From Azoarcus sp. Aa7 (GTDB lineage Bacteria; Pseudomonadota; Gammaproteobacteria; Burkholderiales; Rhodocyclaceae), in the NCBI RefSeq assembly GCF_014822185.1, contig NZ_QVLR01000027.1:32621-96620 (forward strand): a stretch of 64,000 nucleotides of DNA. The letters are read 5' to 3'. The notes under the pieces were generated by a model, which did no database searches, was not told where the DNA came from, and worked only from the letters and a program-made list of their open reading frames with translations. Made by a program: the position numbers and the translations under genes. Below are positions 30,729 through 40,511 of this stretch, in pieces. How positions within the stretch are numbered: position 1 is the first letter of the stretch; the number at the start of each line of letters is the position of its first letter.

Positions 30729-32300
30729 CTACAGCCGCCCGGTCTTGAGCAGCTCGCGCAGGCGGAACTTCTGGATCTTGCCGGTCGCAGTGCGCGGCAA
30801 CTCGTCCACGAAGCGCACCGTGCGGGGGCATTTGTAGATCGAGAGGTTCGCCATCAGGGTGTCCTGCACCTGGGTGGACAGGCGCGACTGGCTTGCCGAG
30901 GGGTCCTTCGGTACGGCCACGAGCACGAGGCGCGTGAGGCCGTCCTCCTGCGGCACGCCGACGACGACAGCCTCTGCGATGCCGGGGGCGGTCATCGCGC
31001 ACCCCTCGATCTCCGACGGACTCACCCACTGGCCGGAGATCTTGAGCATGTCGTCGGCGCGGCCGTTGTGATACCAGTAGCCGTCACGGTCGAAGCTGAA
31101 CATGTCGCCGGGGAAATACCAGCCATCGCGCAAGGACTTCGCCGTCTGTTCGGGCAGATTCCAGTAGCCGCGGAACTGCGAGGGCGTGCGGATCGCGATC
31201 TGACCCGGGACGTCGGGCTCGACGACGTCCGCGCCGGCCTCGTCGACCAGGCGCACTTCGGCCCAGGGCACGGGCTTGCCGCAGGAGCCGGGCCGTTGCG
31301 CGCCCGCGTCATTGACGAGGAAGAGGAAGATCGTCTCCGAGGCGCCGATTCCGTCGATGAGGGGCTTGCCGGTCGCTTCCAGCCAGGACTGGTACAGCGT
31401 CTCGGGCAGCTTCTCGCCCGCCGACAGGAAATGGCGCACGTTGCGGAAGCCCTCGCTCGTGCCCACCCCCTCGCGCAGCAAGTTGCGATACATCACCGGC
31501 GTGCTGAAGAACAGCGTCGGGCGGTGGGTGTCGACTACCTCGATCATGCGCACCGGGTCGGGCCAGCCGGCCGCGACGATGACCGTCGCGCCGCAGCGCA
31601 GCCCGCCCATCATGGAATGGCCCAGCGCCCAGCCGAAGAACATTTTCGACGTCGCGAAGATGCGATCGCCCGGGCGTACACCGAAGTATTCGGCCTCCAT
31701 GCGGTCGGCGATCAGCACGCAGCCGTGAGAGTGCATCACCGCCTTGGGCCGTCCCGTCGTGCCCGAGGAATACACCCAGAAGGCGATATCCTCGGGCGCC
31801 GCGGGCTCGGATGCCAGCGTGTCGGGCTGCCCCGCGACGAAATCGTCGAGCGCCATGCCGATGCGTTGCGGTGCACCGCGCACGACGACTTGCGGCGGGT
31901 CGGCGAGCTCGCCGGCGATTTCCTGGTAAAGATGGGCGAATTCGGCGTCGACGAACAGCAGGCGACAGGCGCTGTCCTCGATCACATAGCGCACGTCGCG
32001 CGGCGCGAGCCGCACGTTGAGGGCAACGGCGACGGCGCCGATGCGCATCGCGCCCAGGTAGCCCGCGACCATCTCGGGCGAATCGTCCATCAGGAAGAGG
32101 ACGCGCTCGCCGCGCCCGACGCCGTGTGCCTTCATGGCGTTGCCGGTGCGGTTGACCATCGCCTCGAGCTCGCCGTAGGTGACGGAACGGCCGCCGCCGA
32201 CGATCGCGGGCTGGTCGGCGAGACCCTGCGCGAGGGAACGGCCGATGATCTCGTCGGCGGCGTTCATCGCGCCGCAGCGCGTACTATTCTCAAAACTCAT
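30729..32300 (-). CDS. Aryl or alicyclic carboxylate-CoA ligase (benzoate-CoA ligase family)
   Basis: A 523-residue adenylate-forming enzyme: AMP-binding P-loop YSSGTTGRPK near 175, aromatic-pocket region SKMFFGWALGHSM near 213, IGASETIFLF near 320, YFPGDMF near 405, and the catalytic Lys in RTATGKIQKFRLREL near the C-terminus. It activates a ring carboxylic acid to its CoA thioester at the cost of ATP to AMP. It is clearly related to the BclA of this window but different, so a different acid is expected: 3-hydroxybenzoate, 2-aminobenzoate or a cyclohexane/cyclohexene carboxylate are candidates. ATG at 32300 follows GGAG. It is cotranscribed with the TRAP transporter upstream. Confidence 0.85.
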   Translation of the reverse strand: MSFENSTRCGAMNAADEIIGRSLAQGLADQPAIVGGGRSVTYGELEAMVNRTGNAMKAHGVGRGERVLFLMDDSPEMVAGYLGAMRIGAVAVALNVRLAPRDVRYVIEDSACRLLFVDAEFAHLYQEIAGELADPPQVVVRGAPQRIGMALDDFVAGQPDTLASEPAAPEDIAFWVYSSGTTGRPKAVMHSHGCVLIADRMEAEYFGVRPGDRIFATSKMFFGWALGHSMMGGLRCGATVIVAAGWPDPVRMIEVVDTHRPTLFFSTPVMYRNLLREGVGTSEGFRNVRHFLSAGEKLPETLYQSWLEATGKPLIDGIGASETIFLFLVNDAGAQRPGSCGKPVPWAEVRLVDEAGADVVEPDVPGQIAIRTPSQFRGYWNLPEQTAKSLRDGWYFPGDMFSFDRDGYWYHNGRADDMLKISGQWVSPSEIEGCAMTAPGIAEAVVVGVPQEDGLTRLVLVAVPKDPSASQSRLSTQVQDTLMANLSIYKCPRTVRFVDELPRTATGKIQKFRLRELLKTGRL

Positions 32301-32369
32301 ATCTGCTCCAGGACGACCGAAGGGGTCCCCGGCGGGGCATGCCGGGGCGCAAGGCGGACCGCAAGCCGC

Positions 32370-33401
32370 TCAGTTCTTGAGAAGGGCCTGGGCTTCAGCC
32401 AACAACTTCTGGCCGTCATAGCCCTTGGCGCTGACTTCCTTGACCCAGTCGGCCGTGACCGACTCGGACGCCTTCTGCCACTTGCCCACCTCGGCAGCAG
32501 GCACGGTGTAGAAGGTGTTCTTGCGGTCCACGCCGGCCTGGCGGCCGGTCAGCGTCGCCTCGTCCCAGACCTTGCCCGCCCATGCGGAAACCTCCGGACC
32601 GCTGTTGGCGTCGATGACCTGCTTCAGTTCGGGCGGCAGGCTGTCATATTTCGCCGGGTTCATCGCCAGGATAAAGGTCGTCGTCGACAGCAGCGGCAGG
32701 CTGGGGTCGGTTTCGCTGTGGAACTTGACGATCTCCTGGATCTTCATCGCCGGCACGACTTCCCAAGGGATCATCGCGCCGTCGATCACGCCCTTGGCGA
32801 GGCTCTCCGTAACCATGGGCACCGGCATCGGCACGGGGGTGGCGCCCAGCGCCGCAACCATCTTGGTCGCCAGTCGCGTCGGCGCGCGCAGCTTCAGTCC
32901 TGCGAGGTCGTCGATCGTCTTGATCTGCTTTTTCGTCGTGTGTAGCGCCATGCCCGAGATGACGTGGAACACCAGCGGGCGCACACCCTTGAATTCCGCG
33001 GTGGCATTCTTCGTCGCGTAGGTCCACAGCGCGCGGCTGGACTTCTCGCCCGAGCTGCCCATGAAGGGCAACTCGAACACCTCGGAGACGAGGAAGCGGC
33101 CCGCCTGGTAGCCGGGCACCGCCCACACGATGTCGGCGACGCCGTCCTTGGCCTGGTCGAAGAGCTGCGGCGGCGTGCCGCCCATCTGCATCGCGGGGTA
33201 GATCTGGCACTTCAGGCGCCCGCCCGATTCGGCGCCGATCTTGGCGCACCAGGGTTCGAGGAACTTGACCTGAGTGTTCGACGACGGGGGCAGGAAGTGG
33301 TGCACGCGCAGCGTCACGACCTTGTCCGACTGGGCCTGGGCGGCGCCGCCCGCGAGCAGCAGGGCGGCCAGCAGCGGCTTGAGCAGTTTTCCGGTGTTCA
33401 T
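32370..33401 (-). CDS. dctP: TRAP transporter substrate-binding protein
   Basis: A 343-residue periplasmic DctP-family protein with a signal peptide (about 1-24, LLAALLLAGGAAQAQS). Family features: VHHFLPPSSNTQVKFLEPW near 33-50, the selectivity loop RAPTRLATKMVAALGATPVPMP near 168 (quoted in part as RAPTRLATKM) whose Arg pairs with the substrate carboxylate, and DGAMIPWEVV near 210. It delivers an organic acid to the DctQM membrane parts encoded upstream. It lies between dctM (40 nt) and the ligase gene (69 nt), so the imported acid is probably the ligase substrate. Confidence 0.9.
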   Translation of the reverse strand: MNTGKLLKPLLAALLLAGGAAQAQSDKVVTLRVHHFLPPSSNTQVKFLEPWCAKIGAESGGRLKCQIYPAMQMGGTPPQLFDQAKDGVADIVWAVPGYQAGRFLVSEVFELPFMGSSGEKSSRALWTYATKNATAEFKGVRPLVFHVISGMALHTTKKQIKTIDDLAGLKLRAPTRLATKMVAALGATPVPMPVPMVTESLAKGVIDGAMIPWEVVPAMKIQEIVKFHSETDPSLPLLSTTTFILAMNPAKYDSLPPELKQVIDANSGPEVSAWAGKVWDEATLTGRQAGVDRKNTFYTVPAAEVGKWQKASESVTADWVKEVSAKGYDGQKLLAEAQALLKN

Positions 33402-33441
33402 TCGCGTCTCCTCTTTGTAATGGAAGGCCGGCCTCGGCTTG

Positions 33442-34773
33442 TCAGCCGCCGAAGGTCCGGACCAGGTAAAGCGATATGGCGGGAAAGAACAGCAGCAGCG
33501 TGATGCGCACGACGTCCGATGCGAGGAAGGGCATCACCCCGCGGAAGGTTTCGGTGAGCGGCACGTCCTTGGCGGCCTTGTTGATGATGTAGATGTTCAT
33601 GCCGACCGGCGGATGCACGAGGCCGATCTCGACCACCATCAGCACCAGGATGCCGAACCAGATCGACTTCTCGTCCGGGGTCAGGCCCCAGAACTCCAGC
33701 CCCATCACCATCGGATAGAAGATGGGGATGGTCAGCAGGATCATCGCCAGCGCATCCATGACGCAGCCGAGGAAGACGTAGATCAGCAGGATCGCGGTGA
33801 GCACCAGCAGCGGCGACAGGCCGCTGTCCTTGACCCAGTTCGCGAGCTCGGCCGGCATCTGCGTGAGCGCGAGGCCGGTGTTGAGCATGTCGGCCCCGAG
33901 CAGCACGAGGAAGATCATCGCGGTGGCCTCGCCGGCCCCGAGCACGCTCTCCCGGATGCCTTCGGCACGCATGCCGCCGGTGGCGACGGCGAGGATGCCG
34001 CAGGCCGCTGCGCCGATCGAGGCCGCCTCGGTCGGGTTGGCCCAGCCGCCGTAGATGCCGACGATGACGACGAGGAAGATCAGGGCGACCGGCGTGACGT
34101 TGGCGATCGACCGCAGCTTCTCCGCCAGCGGCACGTGGGGGCCGGCCGGACCGGCCTCGGGCTTGAGCGTGACGATGATGCGGATCACCAGCATGTAGCC
34201 GAGCATGGCAATCAGGCCCGGCACCACCGCGGCCATGAAGAGCTTGCCGATCGACTCCTGCGTGAGCACCGCGTAGATGACCAGCGGCACCGAGGGCGGG
34301 ATCAGGATGCCGAGCGTGCCGCCGGCAGCGAGCGCCCCGGTCGCCAATGCACCCGAGTAGTTGTAGCGCTTGAGCTCCGGCAGCGCGACCTGGCCCATCG
34401 TCGCCGCGGTCGCGAGCGAGGAGCCGCAGATCGCGCCGAAGCCCGCACAGGCGCCGGTCGAGGCGATCGCGACACCGCCGCGCCAGTGCCCCACGAGCGA
34501 ACTCACGCAGCGGAACAGCGCGCGCGACAGGCCGCCGTGGGTCGCGAACTGGCCCATCAGCAGGAACATCGGGATGACGGCCAGATCGTAGTTGGAGAGC
34601 CGCGCGTAGGCGAGGTTCTTCAGCGTGTTGAGGAAGGGGTTGATTTCGCCCCCCATCATCGTCAGGTAGCCCGCTGCGCCGACGAGGAACATCGTGATGC
34701 CGATATGCACACGGAACACCAGCAGCACCAGCAGGACCGCGAACATCGTCGCGCCGATCGCAATACCGCTCAT
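33442..34773 (-). CDS. dctM: TRAP transporter large permease
   Basis: A 443-residue DctM-family protein with about twelve hydrophobic segments; CAGFGAICGSSLATAATMG near 114 and GGTLGILIPPSVPLVIYAV near 150 are typical conserved loops. It is the ion-coupled transport subunit of the TRAP system. Its ATG overlaps the dctQ stop by 4 nt (ATGA). It transports the same acid as the DctP next to it. Confidence 0.93.
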   Translation of the reverse strand: MSGIAIGATMFAVLLVLLVFRVHIGITMFLVGAAGYLTMMGGEINPFLNTLKNLAYARLSNYDLAVIPMFLLMGQFATHGGLSRALFRCVSSLVGHWRGGVAIASTGACAGFGAICGSSLATAATMGQVALPELKRYNYSGALATGALAAGGTLGILIPPSVPLVIYAVLTQESIGKLFMAAVVPGLIAMLGYMLVIRIIVTLKPEAGPAGPHVPLAEKLRSIANVTPVALIFLVVIVGIYGGWANPTEAASIGAAACGILAVATGGMRAEGIRESVLGAGEATAMIFLVLLGADMLNTGLALTQMPAELANWVKDSGLSPLLVLTAILLIYVFLGCVMDALAMILLTIPIFYPMVMGLEFWGLTPDEKSIWFGILVLMVVEIGLVHPPVGMNIYIINKAAKDVPLTETFRGVMPFLASDVVRITLLLFFPAISLYLVRTFGG

Positions 34774-35432
34774 TTTTCACCTCCGATCATGACGCGGAAG
34801 CGACGGCCCGCGGTGTACAGGCTGGTCGCTGCGAACAGCACGAAGGCAGGCACGATCAGTGCGATCGAGATCCAGCCCGGCCAGCCCAGCATCAGCGAGG
34901 CCTCGCCCGATTCGTAGGACGACACGGCCGCGACGCCTGTCCGCCACGCGATGAGCAGCGCGACGGCACCCATCAGCAGCGCCGCGAGCCCGTCGAGGAA
35001 GGAGCGACCGCGCTGCGGCAGCCAGTGCGTGAAGAAGTCGACGCGCACGTGGCCGTCGACCATCTGGCAGTACGAGAAGAAGGTCGCGGAAGCCACGGCC
35101 GCGCCCATTTGCAGGACCTCGAAATCGCCCGGCACCGGCAGTGCGAACAGCTTGCGCCCGACGATGGACACGAGGGACATGCCGATCAGCAGCATGAAGA
35201 TCGTTCCCCCCATCAGTGCGGATACGCGGCTCGCCGCGTACAGGCGGCGGCCCCACGGCCCGTGCGGCAAGGCTTCAGGGTTCGCGACATGCTCGATCGA
35301 ACCGGGTTCGAGCTGGACGCCGGCGTCCTCATTCCCGCCCGCCTCCTGCTCTGCGCTTGTGGCGCCGCACACCTTGGCGGGCCGCAGCCCGGCGGCGCTG
35401 GCCGCGTTCAGGCTCACTACGCTTGCATGCAT
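34770..35432 (-). CDS. dctQ: TRAP transporter small permease
   Basis: A 220-residue DctQ-family protein: an unusually long, Ala/Glu-rich cytoplasmic N-terminus (about 1-65), then four hydrophobic segments with the family block QMVDGHVRVDFFTHWLP near 125. The start at 35432 is set by AGGAGGAG upstream; the longer reading to 35474 has none. It is first in the dctQ-dctM-dctP-ligase unit, just downstream of palindromic site C. Confidence 0.88.
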   Translation of the reverse strand: MHASVVSLNAASAAGLRPAKVCGATSAEQEAGGNEDAGVQLEPGSIEHVANPEALPHGPWGRRLYAASRVSALMGGTIFMLLIGMSLVSIVGRKLFALPVPGDFEVLQMGAAVASATFFSYCQMVDGHVRVDFFTHWLPQRGRSFLDGLAALLMGAVALLIAWRTGVAAVSSYESGEASLMLGWPGWISIALIVPAFVLFAATSLYTAGRRFRVMIGGEK

Positions 35433-35452
35433 GGTTTGTCTCCTCCTCGTGC

Positions 35453-35480
35453 GTTCAACTGGTTGAACGTTCACTCATTC
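35453..35480. promoter_or_regulatory. Candidate TetR operator, site C
   Basis: A perfect TGAACGTTCA palindrome (35464-35473) is preceded by an overlapping GTTCAAC-TG-GTTGAAC inverted repeat (35453-35468), and followed by CTCATTC. It sits about 30 nt before the dctQ start, where a bound repressor would block transcription. Confidence 0.6.
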
Positions 35481-35547
35481 GACGTGCCGAGAAAATGGGA
35501 GCGTGCGGCGGGCGCCGTACGACGCCCGCCGCGATCCCTTGCCAGGC

Positions 35548-36726
<1,179 letters not shown>

Positions 36727-36950
36727 CTTTGCGTCTCCTCTCGGGTCGGTGCGCCGGTTGCGACCGCCCTGCTCCTTATGGTTTCTGTCCGATGCGGCGC
36801 CCGCTCACGCGGATCTGTGCTGCCGCTTGTGTCTGTTGCACCGTTCGCCCCGAGCACTTTGACTTCGCTCAGGAGAGGCCTGTCGGAGGGCTCAGCCCGA
36901 ACGCTATCGACTCGCCTGCTTGCCAGCGTGACTGCGACCGGGCCTACCCC
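36727..36950. other. Gene-free gap between the acyl-CoA dehydrogenase and second SDR genes
   Basis: A 224-nt stretch with no recognisable gene, operator palindrome, repeat or hairpin terminator. It may be an untranslated link within one transcript. Confidence 0.5.
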
Positions 36951-37751
36951 TCACATCACCTCGCCGCCGGACACCGAGATCGCCTGACCGGTGATCGCCT
37001 CGGAGCCCGGCAGGCACAGCCACAACACCGCATTGGCGACCTCCTCCGGTCGCACCAGTCGACCCTGGGGGTTGTGCTTCGCCAGCTCGGCGAGCGCCTC
37101 GGCCTCGCTGCGGCCCGTCTTCTCGCGGATGTTGGTTACCGCGTCGCGCACGATGTCGGTATCGGTATAGCCGGGACACACGGCGTTCACGGTGACGTGC
37201 TTGTGCGCAAGCTCGAGTGCCAGCGAGCGCGTCAGGCCGATGACGCCGTGCTTGGCGGCGCAGTAGGCGGTGACGTAGGGGTAGCCCTTCTCGCCCGCGG
37301 TGCTGGCGACGTTGATGATGCGGCCCCAGCCCGCCGCGAGCATGTCCGGCAGCGCGGCGCGGGTCGCGAGATAGGTGCCGGTGAGATTCACGGCCAGCAT
37401 CTGCTGCCACAGCGCGCTTTCGGTGCGCAGGAAAGGGGCGCTGCCCGCCTGGCCGGCGTTGTTGACCAGCACCGCGACGGGGCCGAGGCGTTTGGCGGCG
37501 GCGGCAAAGGCCGATACCACCGATGCCTCGTCGGCGACATCGATCGCCTCGCAATGCACTTCGCAGGATTCGCCGCCGAGCGTACGCAGCACTGCGGCCC
37601 GCTCCTCGAGCTGCCCGCGGTTGCGTCCCATCAGCGTGAGGCGTGCGCCCTGCGCAGACAGCGCCGCCGCGATCGCGGCACCGATACCGCGGCCACCGCC
37701 GGTGATCACCACGTGTTTGCCAGCGAGGGCACGACCAGATTCTGCCGTCAT
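36951..37751 (-). CDS. SDR-family 3-hydroxyacyl-CoA-type dehydrogenase
   Basis: A 266-residue short-chain dehydrogenase: TGGGRGIGAAIA near 17 (cofactor loop), LVNNAGQAGSAPF near 94, NVASTAGEKGYPY near 145 (Ser), YCAAKHG near 160 (Tyr/Lys pair) and GYTDTDIV near 190. A TGRSEAEALAELAKHNPQGRL stretch before the end is typical of dehydrogenases found in CoA-linked aromatic catabolism. ATG at 37751 follows GGAGG; the GTG four codons earlier has no ribosome site. It is the first gene downstream of palindromic site D. Confidence 0.83.
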   Translation of the reverse strand: MTAESGRALAGKHVVITGGGRGIGAAIAAALSAQGARLTLMGRNRGQLEERAAVLRTLGGESCEVHCEAIDVADEASVVSAFAAAAKRLGPVAVLVNNAGQAGSAPFLRTESALWQQMLAVNLTGTYLATRAALPDMLAAGWGRIINVASTAGEKGYPYVTAYCAAKHGVIGLTRSLALELAHKHVTVNAVCPGYTDTDIVRDAVTNIREKTGRSEAEALAELAKHNPQGRLVRPEEVANAVLWLCLPGSEAITGQAISVSGGEVM

Positions 37752-37829
37752 CACATCCTCCACTTTCGGTTGCCCCTGCGGGGCGAGAACGCGGCGTTTC
37801 CGGAATCTGAAGCACGCCGCCGTCCGGTG

Positions 37830-37847
37830 AATGAATACTCGTTCATT
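37830..37847. promoter_or_regulatory. Candidate TetR operator, site D
   Basis: AATGAATACTCGTTCATT has perfect 6-nt arms AATGAA and TTCATT. It lies 79 nt upstream of the second SDR gene start, in an otherwise featureless leader. Confidence 0.6.
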
Positions 37848-37967
37848 TTGGTAGTGCCGTCAACGGGAATTTGGCCGTTCATCGCCAAGGCCGAATTTCC
37901 GTTTCCGCATGCGGCTTTAAGCACTGTCATGACGATGCTGATGCGCCCGCCCGAGGTCGGCGAGCCG

Positions 37968-37995
37968 GAAAAAAAGAGGCCGGAAATCCGGCCTC
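37968..37995 (-). terminator. Rho-independent terminator of the bzd reductase/GNAT unit
   Basis: A 20-nt hairpin GAGGCCGGAAATCCGGCCTC (37976-37995) with a GC stem is followed on the minus strand by a run of seven T. It lies 30 nt after the GNAT stop and ends the bzdN-O-P-Q-GNAT transcript. Confidence 0.85.
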
Positions 37996-38024
37996 GCACG
38001 CTTTCCGGGATCCTGCGTACGGCG

Positions 38025-38477
38025 TCAGGCGACCGCGTATTCCAGATTGACCCGCTTCGACGGGGCGAAGCGCTGACGCGAGAAAAACCGCGCCAAGGCG
38101 AAGTCGTCCCAGTTCACCGTCGTATACACCTTCTTCACGCCCGCCACCTTCATGTTGGTCATGAACTGGTCGAGCAGCTCGCTGCCAACACCGTGTGCCT
38201 GCAACTCCGGATCGACACCGATGGTGTCGATCGTCGCCGAGGTCTCCGGAATGCCGAACTCGCCGAAATAGATGTCACCCATGACGAAACCGGCGACGCG
38301 GCCGTCGATCTCGCACACGAGCGACACGTTGATGTTGTGATTCGGGTTCAGTGTCGTCTCGATCTTGCGCGTGTAGTACTCGCGCCGGTCCTGCTTCGAG
38401 GCCACTTGGTCGATGCGGACGATCGCGTCCAGATCGTCCTTCCTGAGCACCCGCATGACCCGCTTCTGGTTCGCCAT
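38025..38477 (-). CDS. GNAT-family N-acetyltransferase
   Basis: A 150-residue GNAT protein with the acetyl-CoA pyrophosphate loop IDTIGVDPELQAHGVGSELL at about 90-109 (Q/RxxGxG/A pattern as QAHGVG) and a final VNWDDFALARFFSRQRF motif. It lies 47 nt after bzdQ and before the shared terminator, so it is made with the benzoyl-CoA reductase. A GNAT protein (BadL) is known in the benzoate cluster of Rhodopseudomonas, where it acetylates aminobenzoates; whether this is equivalent cannot be told. Confidence 0.83.
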   Translation of the reverse strand: MANQKRVMRVLRKDDLDAIVRIDQVASKQDRREYYTRKIETTLNPNHNINVSLVCEIDGRVAGFVMGDIYFGEFGIPETSATIDTIGVDPELQAHGVGSELLDQFMTNMKVAGVKKVYTTVNWDDFALARFFSRQRFAPSKRVNLEYAVA

Positions 38478-38524
38478 TTGTCTTCCTCCGAGGATGGCGC
38501 GCCCGGACCGGGCGCGCCTCAATC

Positions 38525-39433
38525 TCAGGCCTTGACGGCCTGCTTCTGCATCAGCGTGTAGCCGAAGAGTGCCGCACCGAGCGCGCCCGCGATCTGGCTG
38601 TCGATCTTGGTATCGACGGCCTTGATGCCCAGCAGCTTCTCGATCCGCTTCACGACGCCCGGGTTCTTCGCGATGCCGCCGGTGATGAAGAAGCCTTCTT
38701 CCACGCCGATCCGCTCCAGCAGGCTCACGACGCGCTCGGCCATCGCCTGGCAGTACGCCGCGATCACCATGTTCTTCGTGTAGCCGGCCTTGAGCAGCCC
38801 GAGCGCCTCCGACTTGGCGAAGACGACGCACACCGAGGAGACGGCTTCCGGCTCTTTTTCCACGTCGAACGAGCGCGGACCGAGTTCGGCGATGGGGATC
38901 TGCATCAGGTCGGAGACGACTTCCATGCCGCGACCCGTTCCGGCGGCGCACTTGTCGTTCATCAGGAAGTTCGTGACCTTGCCCTTCTCGTCGCAGTGGA
39001 TGGCCTTGCAGTCCTGGCCGCCCATGTCGAGGATGGTGCGCACCTTGTTGCCGCCCATGTAGTTCGCGCCGCGGGCATGGCAGGCAATTTCGGTGATTGC
39101 CTTGTGGGCAAAGGGCACATTCACCCGGCCGTAACCGGTGCCGACGACATAGTTGATGTCCTCGAGCTTCATGCCGATCTTGTCCATGATGCCCTGCAGG
39201 GCGTTCTTGGCCGAGTCCGGCGAGTTGTTGCCGGTGCGCATGCTGTTGTAGCCATACAGCTCGCCGTCACAGACCAGCACCGCCTGCGAGGACACCGAGC
39301 CGACGTCGATGCCGCAGGTGATGACCTTGGCGTCCTTCCAGTTCTTGGTCTCGTCGAACCAGGTGTTTTCCTGCCAGCGCCAGAATTCCTTCTTCTCGGG
39401 GGCGGCGGTGGCGGCAGCAACTTCTGCATTCAT
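38525..39433 (-). CDS. bzdQ: Benzoyl-CoA reductase ATPase subunit, BzdQ type
   Basis: A 302-residue ASKHA-fold ATPase of the BcrA/BadF/HgdC family: first phosphate loop GIDVGSVSSQAVL near 41, adenosine/cluster region LDMGGQDCKAI near 133, the [4Fe-4S] ligand in MNDKCAAGTGRG near 160, and FITGGIAKNPGV near 249. With BzdP it hydrolyses ATP to drive low-potential electrons into the ring-reducing BzdNO pair. The reaction is two-electron reduction of benzoyl-CoA (or an analogue) to a cyclohexadiene-carboxyl-CoA, without oxygen. It is fourth in bzdN-O-P-Q. Confidence 0.92.
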   Translation of the reverse strand: MNAEVAAATAAPEKKEFWRWQENTWFDETKNWKDAKVITCGIDVGSVSSQAVLVCDGELYGYNSMRTGNNSPDSAKNALQGIMDKIGMKLEDINYVVGTGYGRVNVPFAHKAITEIACHARGANYMGGNKVRTILDMGGQDCKAIHCDEKGKVTNFLMNDKCAAGTGRGMEVVSDLMQIPIAELGPRSFDVEKEPEAVSSVCVVFAKSEALGLLKAGYTKNMVIAAYCQAMAERVVSLLERIGVEEGFFITGGIAKNPGVVKRIEKLLGIKAVDTKIDSQIAGALGAALFGYTLMQKQAVKA

Positions 39434-39472
39434 TTTGATCGCTCCTTAATCCGTATCTGTTCGCGTATCGGT

Positions 39473-40282
39473 TCAGTGCACTCGCTCGGCCGCAATCAGC
39501 GCGCAGCCGATGGCGCTGACGAATTCCGGCAGCTCGGGCAGCAGCACCTCCTCCACCTCCATCGCGTTCTTCAGCGACTGGACGAATCCGGGGTTGTGGC
39601 CCATGCCGCCGATCAGCACCACGTTGCCTTCGATGCCGACGCGACGAACCATCGCGCACACCCGGCTCGCCACCGCATCCAGCACCGCCTTGGCGATGTC
39701 TTCCTTCGGCGTCGAGGAGTGGATCAGCGACACCACTTCCGACTCCGCGAACACCGTGCATTGCGCGTTCATCGGGATGCTCTTGTCCGACTTCAGGCTC
39801 GCCTCGCCGAACTCCTTGAGCGACAGCTGCAGCGCGCGGCTCATCGCCTCGGCGAAGGAGCCGGCACCCGCGGCGCACTTCTCGTTGCCGGCGAAGTCGA
39901 TGGCCTTGCCGGCGGAGTCGGTCTTGATGCCGCGACCTTCCTCGGCGCCGACGTCCACCACGGTGCGGGCCTGCGGATACATGTACACCGCGCCGCGCGC
40001 CCCGGCCGTCATCTCGGTGACGCCTTCGGTCGCGAAGGCGACCTGGCTGCGGCCGGCGCCGGTGGCGAAGACCGACTTCACCTGGTCGCGGCTCACGCCC
40101 GCCGCCTTCAACGCATCGTCGTAGGCCTGTTCCGCGGCCTGGTCCGCGTCGAGGTCGCCCGGCATCATCATGTGCGCCTTCTTGACGAACAGCTGCGGCT
40201 TGCCTTCCATGTCGAGCTCTTCAAGCAGCACGACCTTCACGCTGCGCGAACCCATGTCGATTCCTGCTGTGATCATCTTCAT
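39473..40282 (-). CDS. bzdP: Benzoyl-CoA reductase ATPase subunit, BzdP type
   Basis: A 269-residue paralogue of BzdQ: TAGIDMGSRSVKVVLL near 5, VDVGAEEGRGIKTD near 113 (where BzdQ has GGQDCK), the cluster Cys in GNEKCAAGAGSFAEA near 136, and LIGGMGHNPGF near 223. The first is about 270 residues against about 440 for Thauera BcrA, which marks the Azoarcus-type enzyme. ATG at 40282 was taken; ATG at 40276 has the better-spaced GAGG and is equally likely. Upstream lies a palindromic repeat separating it from bzdO. Confidence 0.9.
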   Translation of the reverse strand: MKMITAGIDMGSRSVKVVLLEELDMEGKPQLFVKKAHMMMPGDLDADQAAEQAYDDALKAAGVSRDQVKSVFATGAGRSQVAFATEGVTEMTAGARGAVYMYPQARTVVDVGAEEGRGIKTDSAGKAIDFAGNEKCAAGAGSFAEAMSRALQLSLKEFGEASLKSDKSIPMNAQCTVFAESEVVSLIHSSTPKEDIAKAVLDAVASRVCAMVRRVGIEGNVVLIGGMGHNPGFVQSLKNAMEVEEVLLPELPEFVSAIGCALIAAERVH

Positions 40283-40390
40283 GTCCTCATCTCGTTGGCA
40301 TTGCTTGTACGTGTCGTCCACGCGCGCCGCTCTCTGCGGGGTTTGGGGTTTTAGCGCGGCGAGCAATTGGGTAATAGGCTTGCGAGTTGC

Positions 40391-40500
40391 AGGGCCTGCT
40401 CCCTCCCCTTCAAGGGGAGGGTTGGGGTGGGGATGGGTTCAGCGGCCACCACCGAAACCCATCCCCCTCCTAACCTCCCCCTTGAAGGGGGAGGAACAAG
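40391..40500. repeat. Long palindromic repeat inside the bzd operon
   Basis: Left arm CCTCCCCTTCAAGGGGAGGG with GGTGGGGATGGGTT, and right arm AACCCATCCCCCTCC with CCTTGAAGGGGGAGG, are largely complementary over about 45 nt each. It occupies the bzdP-bzdO gap. The sequence type is common between genes in many Proteobacteria. As RNA it would form a long hairpin within the transcript. Confidence 0.75.
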
Positions 40501-40511
40501 AAGCCCACCAA

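Noticed and set aside
30615..32945. A 776-codon plus-strand frame over the ligase and dctP genes
   Set aside because: No motif or hydrophobic pattern; the minus strand carries clear ligase and DctP motifs.
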